From contig CAVTWH010000008.1 in assembly GCA_963738365.1 (NCBI GenBank), positions 372,001-436,000 of the forward strand: a stretch of DNA of 64,000 nt. The letters run 5' to 3'. Made by a program: the position numbers and the translations under genes. The notes beneath the pieces were generated by a model that searched no databases, was not told the origin of the DNA, and saw nothing but the letters and a program-made list of their open reading frames with translations. Origin of the DNA: CAVTWH01 sp963738365 (GTDB taxonomy: Bacteria; Actinomycetota; Actinomycetes; Mycobacteriales; Micromonosporaceae). Position 1 is the stretch's first letter. Every line of letters starts with the position of its first letter. Below, one piece after another: positions 16,621 to 25,150 of the stretch.

Positions 16621-18068
16621 GATGTGTACTCCTCTTGCTCGTTCGACCGCGACCGCGGTCGAGGGGGGATGGTGGTGGTGCACTCCTCCTCGGGCACCCG
16701 GCTCGCCAGCCCGATGAGCAGGCCGCCGAGGAGCGGTAGGACCGCCAGGTGCCAGAGGAAGTCGAAGCCGCTGTGCACGGCGAGCGCCGTCACGGCGGCG
16801 ACCGCGCCGGCCCAGCGGCCGGGGCGGCGGGTGCCCGGGCGGCCGCGCCACGCGGTGCGGGCCAGCGAGCCGAGCAGGACCAGCAGCAGCGCCGCGCCGA
16901 CGGCGCCGAGGTCGACGAGCAGCTGCAGGTACTCGTTGTGGGCGTAGCGCGCGACCTGCAGGTTGCCGGTGCCGTCCGGCCACAGGAAGCGGGCCTGCCC
17001 CACCCCGGTACCGGCCACCGGGTAGGCGCCGACCAGCTGCCAGGCGGCGTGCAGCGCGCCGCTACGGCCGGACGAGGCCAGCGTGCCGCGGCTGGCCAGC
17101 ACCGTGTCGAGGGCGGCCCCGGCGGCGTGCAGGGCGAGCCCGATCGCAGCCGCCACCAGCAGGAACGCCGGGACCAGCAGCAGCGCGCGGCGGCGCCTGG
17201 AGGCCGGCTGGAGCAGCCGGTCCAGCAGCTGCGGGGCGACCGCGACCAGCAGGCCGGCGAGCAACCCGGCGCCGGCCAGCGCCGGGTACGGCGGGCCACC
17301 GGCCGGCGCGGAGGGCGCCAGCGCCGTCCCGGCCAGGCCGGCACCGAGCAGCACGGGGAGCACCCGCACGACGGTGACCCGTACCCCGGCGGCGGCGCAG
17401 AGCACCACCAGCCCGGCGGCCAGCCCGATCAGGCCGGCCCGGCTCAGTGTCGCGCCGAGCCCCACCAGCAGGGCATACGCCACCGCGGTGCGGCCCGGTG
17501 CCGGGCGCCGGCCGACCAGCTCGCCGAGGACCAGCAGCGCGATCGGGGCCAGCAGGGCGGCCGTGGCGTTCGGGTAGGTGATGGTCGACGAGCCCCGCCA
17601 CAGGCGGTGCTCGACGAGCTGCACGAAGGGCGGGTAGCGCCAGGCGACGCCGATCCAGGCGGTGCCGGCGACCGCGGTACCCACCGCGGCGAGCCCGGCC
17701 ACGCAGCGGCGGCGCTGGGCGTCACCGGAGCGGGCCAGCAGGAGCACCGGGACGGCGACGGTGACCAGCGTGCCCGCGGCGGCCAGTCCGGCGGGTGTGG
17801 CGCCGGCCGCGACCCCTCGGGCCATCGCCCAGGCTGCCAGCGCGCCGCAGGCGAGCAGGAGCGGGAGCGTCGACCGGCTGTCCCGGTCCGGGGCACCGCC
17901 GGCGTCCCGGCCGGCGGCCGTGCCGGTGGCTGCCGGCGCGGCGCGCTCGGCGAGCAGCCCGGCCAGGACCACCAGGGCGAGTACCGCCACCCGCCCGGCC
18001 GGGTAGTACCCACCCTGCGCGGCGGTTCCGACGGCAAGCGCCGCCACGAGCACCGTCACCGCGACCAT
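16617..18068 (-). CDS. O-antigen ligase/WzyC-like multi-spanning membrane protein
   Basis: 483 residues, with about 11-12 membrane spans separated by short loops. The large external loop ends in YAHNEYLQLLVDLGAVG, the hallmark of the Wzy_C family (O-antigen ligases, polymerases and PglL-type O-oligosaccharyltransferases). GTGVGQARFLWPDG precedes it. The family moves lipid-linked glycans onto an acceptor outside the membrane. In this Gram-positive setting the acceptor would be a cell-wall polymer or a protein. The coupled small secreted protein is a candidate, as for PglL and its pilin targets. No other glycan genes are adjacent. Confidence 0.7.
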   Translation of the reverse strand: MVAVTVLVAALAVGTAAQGGYYPAGRVAVLALVVLAGLLAERAAPAATGTAAGRDAGGAPDRDSRSTLPLLLACGALAAWAMARGVAAGATPAGLAAAGTLVTVAVPVLLLARSGDAQRRRCVAGLAAVGTAVAGTAWIGVAWRYPPFVQLVEHRLWRGSSTITYPNATAALLAPIALLVLGELVGRRPAPGRTAVAYALLVGLGATLSRAGLIGLAAGLVVLCAAAGVRVTVVRVLPVLLGAGLAGTALAPSAPAGGPPYPALAGAGLLAGLLVAVAPQLLDRLLQPASRRRRALLLVPAFLLVAAAIGLALHAAGAALDTVLASRGTLASSGRSGALHAAWQLVGAYPVAGTGVGQARFLWPDGTGNLQVARYAHNEYLQLLVDLGAVGAALLLVLLGSLARTAWRGRPGTRRPGRWAGAVAAVTALAVHSGFDFLWHLAVLPLLGGLLIGLASRVPEEECTTTIPPRPRSRSNEQEEYTS

Positions 18069-18253
18069 GACACCCCCGTGTCCTACCCGTCATGCCGATC
18101 GGGCAGCTCCCGATCAGGCTTCGCGGATAGACACGTGCGAGGCGGCCATTGTGTTGCAGGGCAACGGTGTCAGCAACCAGACGCGGAGACGGATGGAAAT
18201 CCGGCTATGCCGACCGGTAGCATCCCGGCCCCGTCGAGCGTGGTCTGCGCCGG

Positions 18254-18589
18254 CTACAGGTACAGGCCGGTGGCGTCGGGCTCGACCCGGTTGGCCGCCA
18301 CCGCGTGCACGTCCCGCTCCCGGAGCAGCACGTACTCCCGGCCGTGCAGCTCCACCTCGGAGCGCTCGTCCGGGTCGAAGAGGACCCGGTCGCCGACCGC
18401 GACGGCCCGGACGTGCGGGCCCACGCCGACCGCCGTCGCCCAGGACAGTCGGCGACCCATCGAGGCGGTGGCCGGGATGACGATGCCCGCGGTGGAGCGG
18501 CGCTCGCCCTCCTTGCCCTCCAGGCGCACCAGTACACGGTCATGCAGCAGCCGGATCGGCAGGCCGCCCTCGGGGTCGGTGGTACTCAC
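18254..18589 (-). CDS. GroES/Cpn10-family co-chaperonin-like protein
   Basis: 111 residues, close to the usual GroES length of about 97-105. IRLLHDRVLVRLEGKEGERR, then STAGIVIPATA, VGPHVRAVAVGDRVLFDP and ELHGREYVLLRERDVHAV follow the GroES barrel order, with the mobile loop at GERRSTAGIVIP. There is no groEL beside it, so this is a second, stand-alone paralogue. GTG 18589 is 6 nt from a minus-strand TAGGTT box (18596-18601), so it is probably leaderless. Confidence 0.85.
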   Translation of the reverse strand: MSTTDPEGGLPIRLLHDRVLVRLEGKEGERRSTAGIVIPATASMGRRLSWATAVGVGPHVRAVAVGDRVLFDPDERSEVELHGREYVLLRERDVHAVAANRVEPDATGLYL

Positions 18590-18694
18590 GGGAGAAACCT
18601 ACAACCGCCCGGACGGGTAGGCAGCGAGGGTGTGGCTGTCGAGCGTCGGCTGGGTACGGTGGAGCCCACGGGGACGAGAAGGCTGGGGGTAACG

Positions 18695-19960
18695 GTGGGA
18701 CGACTGTCGCGCTTGACCGAGCGTGTGCGCCAGGCGGTGCGGCACAGTCGGGAACTGGGCCGGTCGCCGCTCGACGACCAACCTTCCCTGGCCGACCTGC
18801 TCGGCCCCGACCCCGAGCCGCCGGCCCCGGAGCCGGTGGTGACCGCGCAGCTGTCCATCGCGGCGCGCGACGACGCCCAGGTGCCCCGGCCGCTGCGGGT
18901 GGCCGCCGCCTGGCTGTGGCGGCTGCTGGTCATCGTGCTCGGTACCGCCGCGGTGCTCTGGGCGGTGGGTCGGCTGCACGAGGTGGTCGTCCCGCTGCTG
19001 ATCGCGCTGCTGCTCACGGCGCTGTTCCTGCCGGCGGTGTCGTGGCTGACCCAGGTGCTGCGGATGCCCCGGTCCCTGGCGGTGGCGGTGGTGATGATCG
19101 GTGGGCTGGCCGTGATCGGCGGGGTCATCGCCCTGGTCGTCAACCAGTTCATCGACCAGGTGCCGGACCTCACCGGCAAGGCCCAGGACGGGGTACGCAA
19201 GATCCAGGCGTGGCTCAAGGGCGGCCCGCTGCACCTGTCCGACAAGCAGCTGGACGACAGCCTCAACAAGGTCCAGGACTGGGTGAACACCCACCAGTCG
19301 ACGCTCACCTCGGGCGCGCTGACCACCGCCACGACCGTGGTGACCGTGCTCTTCTCGTTCTTCCTGGTGATCTTCTCGACCTTCTTCTTCCTGCGCGACG
19401 GCCGACGGATCTGGTACTTCTTCGTCGGGCTGCTGCCGCGCAGCGCCCGGGAGCCGATCGCCAACGCCGCCGAGCAGTCCTGGCGCAGCCTCACCGCCTA
19501 CGTGCGGGCGACCGTGCTGGTGGCCTTCATCGACGCCCTCGGCATCGGCATCGGCCTCTACATCATGCGCATCGACCTGGCCTTCCCGCTGGCCACCCTG
19601 GTGTTCCTGGGCGCCTTCATCCCGATCATCGGGGCCACCCTGTCCGGGACGGTCGCCGTGCTGGTGGCGCTGGTGACGAAGGGCCCCGGCTGGGCGCTGA
19701 TCGTGCTGGCCCTGGTCATCGGCGTACAGCAGCTGGAGGGGCACGTCCTGCAGCCGCTGATCATGGGCCGTGCGGTGGCCCTGCACCCGCTCGCCGTGAT
19801 CACCGCCATCGCCACCGGTGGGGTCCTCGCCGGCATCATGGGGGCGCTGGTGGCGGTCCCGCTGGTGGCGGTGCTCAACACCGGCATCCGGCACCTGATG
19901 GCGCACCGGGCGGGCCTGCCGGACCCGCCACCCCCCGACGACATCGTGGTCCGCGCGTAA
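18695..19960 (+). CDS. AI-2E family transporter (UPF0118)
   Basis: 421 residues. The N-terminal 65 residues are hydrophilic. Family-typical spans follow: LLVIVLGTAAVLWAVG; VVPLLIALLLTALFLPAVSWL; AVAVVMIGGLAVIGGVIALVV. After an external loop with DKQLDDSLNKVQDWVNTH come FFLVIFSTFFFLRDGRRIWY and the conserved end GVQQLEGHVLQPLIMGRAV. Members include TqsA-like exporters and Na+/H+ antiporters, so the substrate is open. The GTG at 18695 begins the first plausible coding segment after the divergent groES-like gene. Confidence 0.85.
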   Translation: MGRLSRLTERVRQAVRHSRELGRSPLDDQPSLADLLGPDPEPPAPEPVVTAQLSIAARDDAQVPRPLRVAAAWLWRLLVIVLGTAAVLWAVGRLHEVVVPLLIALLLTALFLPAVSWLTQVLRMPRSLAVAVVMIGGLAVIGGVIALVVNQFIDQVPDLTGKAQDGVRKIQAWLKGGPLHLSDKQLDDSLNKVQDWVNTHQSTLTSGALTTATTVVTVLFSFFLVIFSTFFFLRDGRRIWYFFVGLLPRSAREPIANAAEQSWRSLTAYVRATVLVAFIDALGIGIGLYIMRIDLAFPLATLVFLGAFIPIIGATLSGTVAVLVALVTKGPGWALIVLALVIGVQQLEGHVLQPLIMGRAVALHPLAVITAIATGGVLAGIMGALVAVPLVAVLNTGIRHLMAHRAGLPDPPPPDDIVVRA

Positions 19961-19979
19961 CGCCGACCGGCCGGGACCC

Positions 19980-22229
19980 TCAGCCGGCCGGCACCGGCGC
20001 GCCGCGCAGCCGGTGCAGGGCCGCCAGGACGGTGTCCCGCTTGGTGGTGTACCAGAACGGTGGCAGCGAGGCGCGCAGGTAGGAGCCGTAGCCACGGGCC
20101 GTCTCCAGGCGGGGATCCAGGACCGCCACCACGCCCTTGTCGCCGTGGCTGCGGATCAGCCGGCCCACGCCCTGGGCCAGGCGTACCGCCGCGATGGGCA
20201 CGCTCACCGCGGCGAAGCCGGAGCCGCCGGCCGCGTCGACCGCCGCCGCACGGGCCGCGGCCAGCGGCTCGTCCGGGCGCGGGAACGGCAGCCGGTCGAT
20301 CACCACCAGCTGGCACGCCTCACCCGGGACGTCCACCCCCTGCCACAGCGACATGACGCCGAACAGGCAGCTCTCCGGATCCTCCCGGAATTTACGGACC
20401 AGGATCGGCAACGCCTCCTCGCCCTGCAGCAGGATCGGCAGCCGGGTGCGTTCGCGCAGCACCTGTGCGGCCCGTTCGGCCGCCCGCCGGGAGGAGAACA
20501 GCCCGAGGGTACGCCCGCCCATCGCCTGTACCAGCGTGGCCAGCTCGTCGGCGGCGCCGTCCGGCAGCCCGGACTGGGTGGGCCGGGGCAGGTGCGCGGC
20601 CACGTACAGGATGCCCTGCCGGCGGTAGTCGAACGGCGAACCGACGTCGAGCTCCCGCCACGGATGCTCCGCCTCGGCCGGGCCGACCGTACCGGCCTCC
20701 GCGCGCTGCTTGATCGGCGGCCGCGGCGCCCCGTTGCCCGGCCGCTGCGCCGCGGAGCCCGGCTGCTGCCCGACGGACTTCACCGCCTGCTGCCCCGTGG
20801 AGTTCACGGGCTGTTGCCTGGCGGAGTTCACGGGCTGTTGCCTGGCGGAGTTCACGGGCTGTTGCCCGGCGGAGTTCGCGGGCTGCCGTGCGGTGGAGTT
20901 CGCCGGCTGTTGCCGTGGCGTGCCGGGGCCGCGCGGCTCGAACGGGTCACCGACCCGGCGCGGGGCCAGCCCGAGTGACCGGGCCACCGTGTCGAACCGG
21001 CCGCCCAGCGCCAGCGTCGCCGACGTGGCGACCACCGTGCGCTCCGGGAACAGCTGCGTGTTGAGGATGCCGGCCACGGTCAGCGGGGCCACCACCACGG
21101 CCTGGCGCCGGTCGCCCTTCTCCACCCAGGCCACGTCGAACTCGGCCTCGGCGAGCAGCCGCTGCGCGGTGGTGGACAGCTCGCCGATGGTGGCCTTGGC
21201 CTGCTGCCGGCGGACCGGGTCCGGGTCGTCGGCCTTCACCTCGCCGATCCGGGCCAGCGCCGCCCGGCAGGCGGCGTCGAGCAGGGTCACCCCGTCCCGC
21301 AGGGCCGGCGGCAGGCCGGTGGTGAGCCGCCCCGGCTGGCTCTCCGCGAGCCCGATCGCCAGGCCGTCGGCGGCCTCCACCAGCGCCTGGTAGTCGACGT
21401 CCTCCACCAGCGGGCGGGCCCGCCGGGCGGCCCGCTCGACCAGCTCCGGGATCAGCTCGGCCTGGGCGGCGCTGGACACCCGGTCGGCCAGCTCGTGCGC
21501 CTCGTCCACCACCAGCAGCCGGTGCGGCGGGACGATGTGCCGGCCGGCCATCATGTCGACGGCCAGCAGGCTGTGGTTGGTGATGACGATGTCGGCCTCC
21601 CGCGCCCGGGCCCGGGACGCCTCGGCGAAGCAGTCCTGTCCGTACGGGCAGCGGGCCGCACCCACGCACTCGCGGGCCGGCATGCTCACCGTGCGCCACA
21701 CGGTGTCGTCCACGCCGGGGTCCAGCTCGTCCCGGTCGCCGGTGTCGGACTCCGACGCCCAGTCCCGCAGGCGCTCCATCTGCTTGCCGAGCCGGCCCGC
21801 CTCACCCAGCCACTTCGTGCCGCCGCCGCCACCGCCGCCGAACAGGTCGTCCTGCGGCTCGTCGGCGGTGCTGCCGTCCAGCCGGGCCAGGCACAGGTAG
21901 TGGTGGCGGCCCTTCAGGACGGCGTACGTCAGGTCGCGGCGCAGCAGCGGCTTGACCGCCTTCGCCAGCCGGGGCAGGTCGTGGTCGACGAGTTGGGACT
22001 GTAGTGCCAGGGTGGCCGTGGAGATCACCACCGGCCCGTCCACCAGCAGCGCCGGGACCAGGTAGGCCAGCGACTTGCCGGTGCCGGTACCGGCCTGCAC
22101 GAGCAGGTGCTCGCCGCGCTCGGCCGCGTCGGCCACCGCCTGTGCCATCAGCTGCTGGCCGGGGCGGGGCGCCCCACCGGGGACGGCGCCGACGGCGGCG
22201 GAGAGCAGGTCGTCGAGGCTCGGCTTCAC
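19980..22229 (-). CDS. dinG: DinG-type ATP-dependent DNA helicase
   Basis: 749 residues, an XPD/DinG superfamily 2 helicase. Walker A is GTGTGKSLAYL near residue 45. The iron-sulfur cysteines are HHYLCLAR and ECVGAARCPYGQDCF. Motif II is VVDEAHELADR, and the second RecA domain carries GVDVPGEACQLVVIDRLPF and VGRLIRSHGDKG. About 50 residues of low-complexity octapeptide repeats (RQQPVNSA-like) sit between the two halves. It unwinds 5'-to-3' at forks, R-loops or damage. GTG 22229 is 8 nt from a TAGCGT box. It converges with the AI-2E transporter (19 nt). Confidence 0.9.
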   Translation of the reverse strand: MKPSLDDLLSAAVGAVPGGAPRPGQQLMAQAVADAAERGEHLLVQAGTGTGKSLAYLVPALLVDGPVVISTATLALQSQLVDHDLPRLAKAVKPLLRRDLTYAVLKGRHHYLCLARLDGSTADEPQDDLFGGGGGGGTKWLGEAGRLGKQMERLRDWASESDTGDRDELDPGVDDTVWRTVSMPARECVGAARCPYGQDCFAEASRARAREADIVITNHSLLAVDMMAGRHIVPPHRLLVVDEAHELADRVSSAAQAELIPELVERAARRARPLVEDVDYQALVEAADGLAIGLAESQPGRLTTGLPPALRDGVTLLDAACRAALARIGEVKADDPDPVRRQQAKATIGELSTTAQRLLAEAEFDVAWVEKGDRRQAVVVAPLTVAGILNTQLFPERTVVATSATLALGGRFDTVARSLGLAPRRVGDPFEPRGPGTPRQQPANSTARQPANSAGQQPVNSARQQPVNSARQQPVNSTGQQAVKSVGQQPGSAAQRPGNGAPRPPIKQRAEAGTVGPAEAEHPWRELDVGSPFDYRRQGILYVAAHLPRPTQSGLPDGAADELATLVQAMGGRTLGLFSSRRAAERAAQVLRERTRLPILLQGEEALPILVRKFREDPESCLFGVMSLWQGVDVPGEACQLVVIDRLPFPRPDEPLAAARAAAVDAAGGSGFAAVSVPIAAVRLAQGVGRLIRSHGDKGVVAVLDPRLETARGYGSYLRASLPPFWYTTKRDTVLAALHRLRGAPVPAG
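20775..20918 (-). repeat. Six in-frame 24-bp tandem repeats inside dinG
   Basis: Unit GGAGTTCACGGGCTGTTGCC plus four bases, copies at 20775, 20799, 20823, 20847, 20871 and 20895. On the coding strand each gives the octapeptide R-Q-Q-P-V-N-S-A or a variant. Copies 2 and 3 are identical, and the outer copies diverge. Confidence 0.95.
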
Positions 22230-22369
22230 GGGACCTGACGCTACCCGGTCGCTGCGACAGCGCGCCGTCGCGCCGGGGCCGCCGGAAGTTATCCACAGGC
22301 GCACGATTGTCCTTGCCCGCCACGCCCGGGCCGGGCCAGGCTGGCCCTCGTGACGAGTGAGGAGGCACC

Positions 22370-22945
22370 ATGGTGGTTGCCATGCCTGTGGAGCCGGTGA
22401 TCAGCAGCGGCGGCGCGTTCACGTACGCCGACCTTCAGCGTGCGCCGGACGACAACTACCGCTACGAGATCGTCGACGGGGTGCTGCTCGTGAGCGCCGC
22501 ACCCGGCCGGCTGCACCAGCGCGCCGTCGGCCGGCTCTATGCGAGGCTCGACGCGGCCTGTCCCGCCGACCTGGAGGTACTGGTCGCGCCGTTCGATGTC
22601 GTGCTCGCCGACGACACGGTGCTCGAACCGGACGTGGTCGTCGCGCGCCGGTCGCAGCTGACCGAGAAGAACCTGCCCGGGCCGCCCGAGCTGGCGGTGG
22701 AGGTGCTCTCGGACAGCACCCTGCTGATCGACCTCAACCTGAAGAAGGCGCGCCTGCAGCGCTCCGGTACGCCCTGCTACTGGGTGGTCGACCCGTCGGC
22801 CCGGCCGGAGGAGGCCCGGCTGGTCGCCTGGGAGCTGGACGGGCAGGGGCGCTACCAGCAGGTCGCCGAGGTGGTGGGCGAGAAGGAGTTCCACGCCGGC
22901 CGGCCGTACCCCGTCAGCGTGGCCCCTGCCTCGTTGGTCCGGTAG
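22370..22945 (+). CDS. Uma2-family (DUF820) putative nuclease
   Basis: 191 residues after GAGGAGGCACC. The PD-(D/E)XK-like core shows NYRYEIVDGVLLVSAAPG near residue 28, then VLEPDVVVARRSQL and LAVEVLSDST, with K-A-R-L in the closing helix before CYWVVDP. Asp, Glu and Lys are therefore present in the expected order. Uma2 proteins are widespread in actinomycetes and cyanobacteria, usually as lone genes of unknown role. It is divergent from dinG. Confidence 0.85.
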   Translation: MVVAMPVEPVISSGGAFTYADLQRAPDDNYRYEIVDGVLLVSAAPGRLHQRAVGRLYARLDAACPADLEVLVAPFDVVLADDTVLEPDVVVARRSQLTEKNLPGPPELAVEVLSDSTLLIDLNLKKARLQRSGTPCYWVVDPSARPEEARLVAWELDGQGRYQQVAEVVGEKEFHAGRPYPVSVAPASLVR

Positions 22946-22977
22946 GCGACTGTGCCGGGTCGCTAGGGTCGACGGCT

Positions 22978-23475
22978 ATGGGGCAGGAGTTGGTCCGGGT
23001 CGAGTACTGCAAGTACGACGGCTCCCCGCACCGCGGGTATCCGGCGCTGCGGCTCGGCGAGGACGTGCACGGGGTGTGGCTGGGCGTACCGCCACGGATC
23101 TTCCCCGAGGTCGAGTTCAAGTACGCCGAGCCGTACGTGCTGCTGCTGCCCAGGCAGGCGTGGTGGACGGCGATGTTCATCAGCCCGCCGCGGCGTACCG
23201 AGATCTATTGCGACATCACCACGCCGGCCCGCTGGGCGGACTCCGACACGGTGAGCCTGGTCGACCTGGACCTGGACGTCCGCCGTCGTCGGGTGGGTGG
23301 CCTGGTGGAGCTGCTGGACGAGGACGAGTTCGTCGAGCACGCCGAGCGCTTCGGCTATCCGGCGGTGGTGCGGGACAGCGCCTGGGCGGCGGCCCGCTGG
23401 CTGCGCGGGGCGCTGGCCGACGGTACGCAGCCGTTCGCCGGTGAGTACCGGTCCTGGCTGGGGCAGGTTCAGTAG
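22978..23475 (+). CDS. DUF402 domain protein
   Basis: 165 residues. DUF402 features are KYDGSPHRGYPALRLGEDVHG, then MFISPPRRTEIYCDITTPAR and SLVDLDLDVRRR, closing with LLDEDEFVEHAERFGYP. The family has the FomD fold, a nucleotide diphosphatase or phosphatase-like barrel with metal-binding acidic residues (D-x-D in VDLDLDV). The in vivo substrate is unknown. TAGGGT at 22964-22969 is 8 nt before the ATG, so the mRNA is leaderless. Its stop codon region is duplicated downstream. Confidence 0.85.
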   Translation: MGQELVRVEYCKYDGSPHRGYPALRLGEDVHGVWLGVPPRIFPEVEFKYAEPYVLLLPRQAWWTAMFISPPRRTEIYCDITTPARWADSDTVSLVDLDLDVRRRRVGGLVELLDEDEFVEHAERFGYPAVVRDSAWAAARWLRGALADGTQPFAGEYRSWLGQVQ

Positions 23476-23510
23476 GCGAAGCCTGCGGGCCGGGGCAGGT
23501 TCAGTAGGCG
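23460..23510 (+). repeat. Direct repeat duplicating the DUF402 stop codon region
   Basis: The 19-bp sequence GGGGCAGGTTCAGTAGGCG occurs at 23460-23478, spanning the TAG stop at 23473-23475, and again at 23492-23510. This is a 32-bp period. Confidence 0.9.
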
Positions 23511-23584
23511 GGTCATCCCGACATTCGTCCCTCTTTGGTGCTTACTGGGTGTTACCGTTCGTGCCAATCGCGCCGGAGGCACCC

Positions 23585-24961
23585 ATGATGAACAGCACCA
23601 CTGCCATCTCCACCGGGCTGGCCGCGCTGGCCGGGGCCGGAGTCGTGAGCGCGTTCGCCAGCACCGTGCACCGCAGCGGACAGCCGTACCTGCCGGGCAG
23701 CGCGCTGACCCTGACCGAGTGGGACCGGCACGCCGTGCGCGCCGCGCTGCGCCTCGGCTTCGCCGGCCTGGAGGTGCCGGTACACGTAGGGCCGGCGGAG
23801 GCGCTCGCGGTGGGCAGCGGCCTGGACGGCGACTCGCGTACCGGGGTGCGGCGGCTGCTGCTGGAGCCGCTGGCCAGCCGGGTACGCCGGGGCCGCGGCC
23901 AGGTGTACGCCGGGCAGACCGAGCCGCTGACCCTGCTGCTCAACCTCCGCGACGCCGGAGCCGACCGGGTCGCGCACGCCTACCGCCTGCTGGACGAGCT
24001 GCTGCGCGGCTTCCCCGGACTGGCCAGCCGCTGGTGCGCCGGGCAGGTGGAGCTGGCCCCGGTCACGGTGGTGCTGACCGGCGGCAACTGGCCCGCCGAT
24101 GTGGTCGGGGCCGCCGAGCAGCGGCTGGTGTTCCTCGACGGCACCTTCGCCGACCTGGGCCGCGGGGCACCGCCGCCGATGGTGCAGCCGCTGGTGAGCG
24201 AGGACTGGTCATGGCGCTTCGGCTGGGCCGGTGAGGAGGCGCTGCCCGCCGAGGAGCGGCACATCCTGCGCTCCGTGGTGGCCGCGGCGCACGAGGACGG
24301 CCGGGGGGTACGGGTGACCGGCGGGCCGACCACCGACCGCCGGGTCCGCCAGCTCTACTGGCTGGAGCTGGTGACCGCCGGCGTGGACCTGATCGGTACC
24401 GACCAGCCGGTGGAGCTGGCCCGGTTCCTGCGCCGCACGGCCGCCGGGGTGCCCCGGGGATCGGTCGCCTACCAGCCACCGCCCCGCCAGCCGGCCGCAG
24501 CCTCCGCGCCCGCCCCGACGCCTGGCTCCGCCGACCCGCACCCGCCCGCCGCCGGCTCGACCGACGGGCACCCACTCGTCGTCGGGTCCACTGACGGGCA
24601 CCGAGCCGTCGTCGGGTCCACTGACGGCCACGGATCCCTTGTCGGCTCCAGTGACGCGCATCGAACCGTTGCCGGTTCCACTGACGGGCATCGACCCGTC
24701 GCGGGGTCCACTGCGGGGCACCGACCGGTCGCCGGGCCTGCTGACGGGCACCCGGCCGTGGGCGTCGCTGCGGCCTCCGGTGACCGACCGCGTCGGCCGT
24801 CGCCCACGCCCCAGCCGGCAGCGACGGTGATCCCGGGTGGCGACGGGGCAGCGCCGGCCGGACCGGCCGTGCGGACGCGCCCCCGTCCCGGCCCCGTGGT
24901 CGGGGCCGGCACCGCCGCCGCCGACCGGAGCGCCCCTGACCAGCCCCGACCCGGTCCGTAG
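23585..24961 (+). CDS. PI-PLC/GDPD-like (TIM barrel) protein with C-terminal decapeptide repeats
   Basis: 458 residues after GGAGGCACCC. The first 30 residues look like a signal or anchor (AALAGAGVVSAFASTV). A TIM-barrel domain follows, matching calcium-type PI-PLC/GDPD-like proteins: LGFAGLEVPVHV, LTLLLNLRDAGAD, VLTGGNWPADV, LVFLDGTFADLG, LVSEDWSWRFGWAG and TAGVDLIGTDQPVELARFL. The usual 'VGHD' catalytic His after strand 1 is replaced by VGSG, so activity is doubtful. Residues 314-393 are eight decapeptides (GSTDGHRPVA-like), followed by a Pro/Arg-rich tail. It is probably extracellular. Confidence 0.6.
   Translation: MMNSTTAISTGLAALAGAGVVSAFASTVHRSGQPYLPGSALTLTEWDRHAVRAALRLGFAGLEVPVHVGPAEALAVGSGLDGDSRTGVRRLLLEPLASRVRRGRGQVYAGQTEPLTLLLNLRDAGADRVAHAYRLLDELLRGFPGLASRWCAGQVELAPVTVVLTGGNWPADVVGAAEQRLVFLDGTFADLGRGAPPPMVQPLVSEDWSWRFGWAGEEALPAEERHILRSVVAAAHEDGRGVRVTGGPTTDRRVRQLYWLELVTAGVDLIGTDQPVELARFLRRTAAGVPRGSVAYQPPPRQPAAASAPAPTPGSADPHPPAAGSTDGHPLVVGSTDGHRAVVGSTDGHGSLVGSSDAHRTVAGSTDGHRPVAGSTAGHRPVAGPADGHPAVGVAAASGDRPRRPSPTPQPAATVIPGGDGAAPAGPAVRTRPRPGPVVGAGTAAADRSAPDQPRPGP
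24524..24763 (+). repeat. Eight in-frame 30-bp tandem repeats
   Basis: Period 30 bp, encoding G-S-T-D-G-H-x-x-V-x decapeptides. G, S, D and H are the most conserved positions. It lies in the C-terminal tail of the PLC-like gene. Confidence 0.95.
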
Positions 24962-25150
24962 CCAGACCCACAGGTGCCCGACCGTCGGTGGCGACTGCCG
25001 GGAGCAGCGGGGCCGGCGCGGATGATGTGGCCGCCGGGACAAAGTCGGCCGCATGGGTCATGATCTGTGGTCAGGGCGTGAGCCGGCCGGTCGACGGCGG
25101 TTCGCGCGGTGGCCGCGGTCGGAGCCGGGCCGTGCTGGGAGGGGGTCGGG

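Noticed and set aside
24962..25150. A hidden gene between the PLC-like gene and PPK2
   Set aside because: Only short frames without codon bias or ribosome site.
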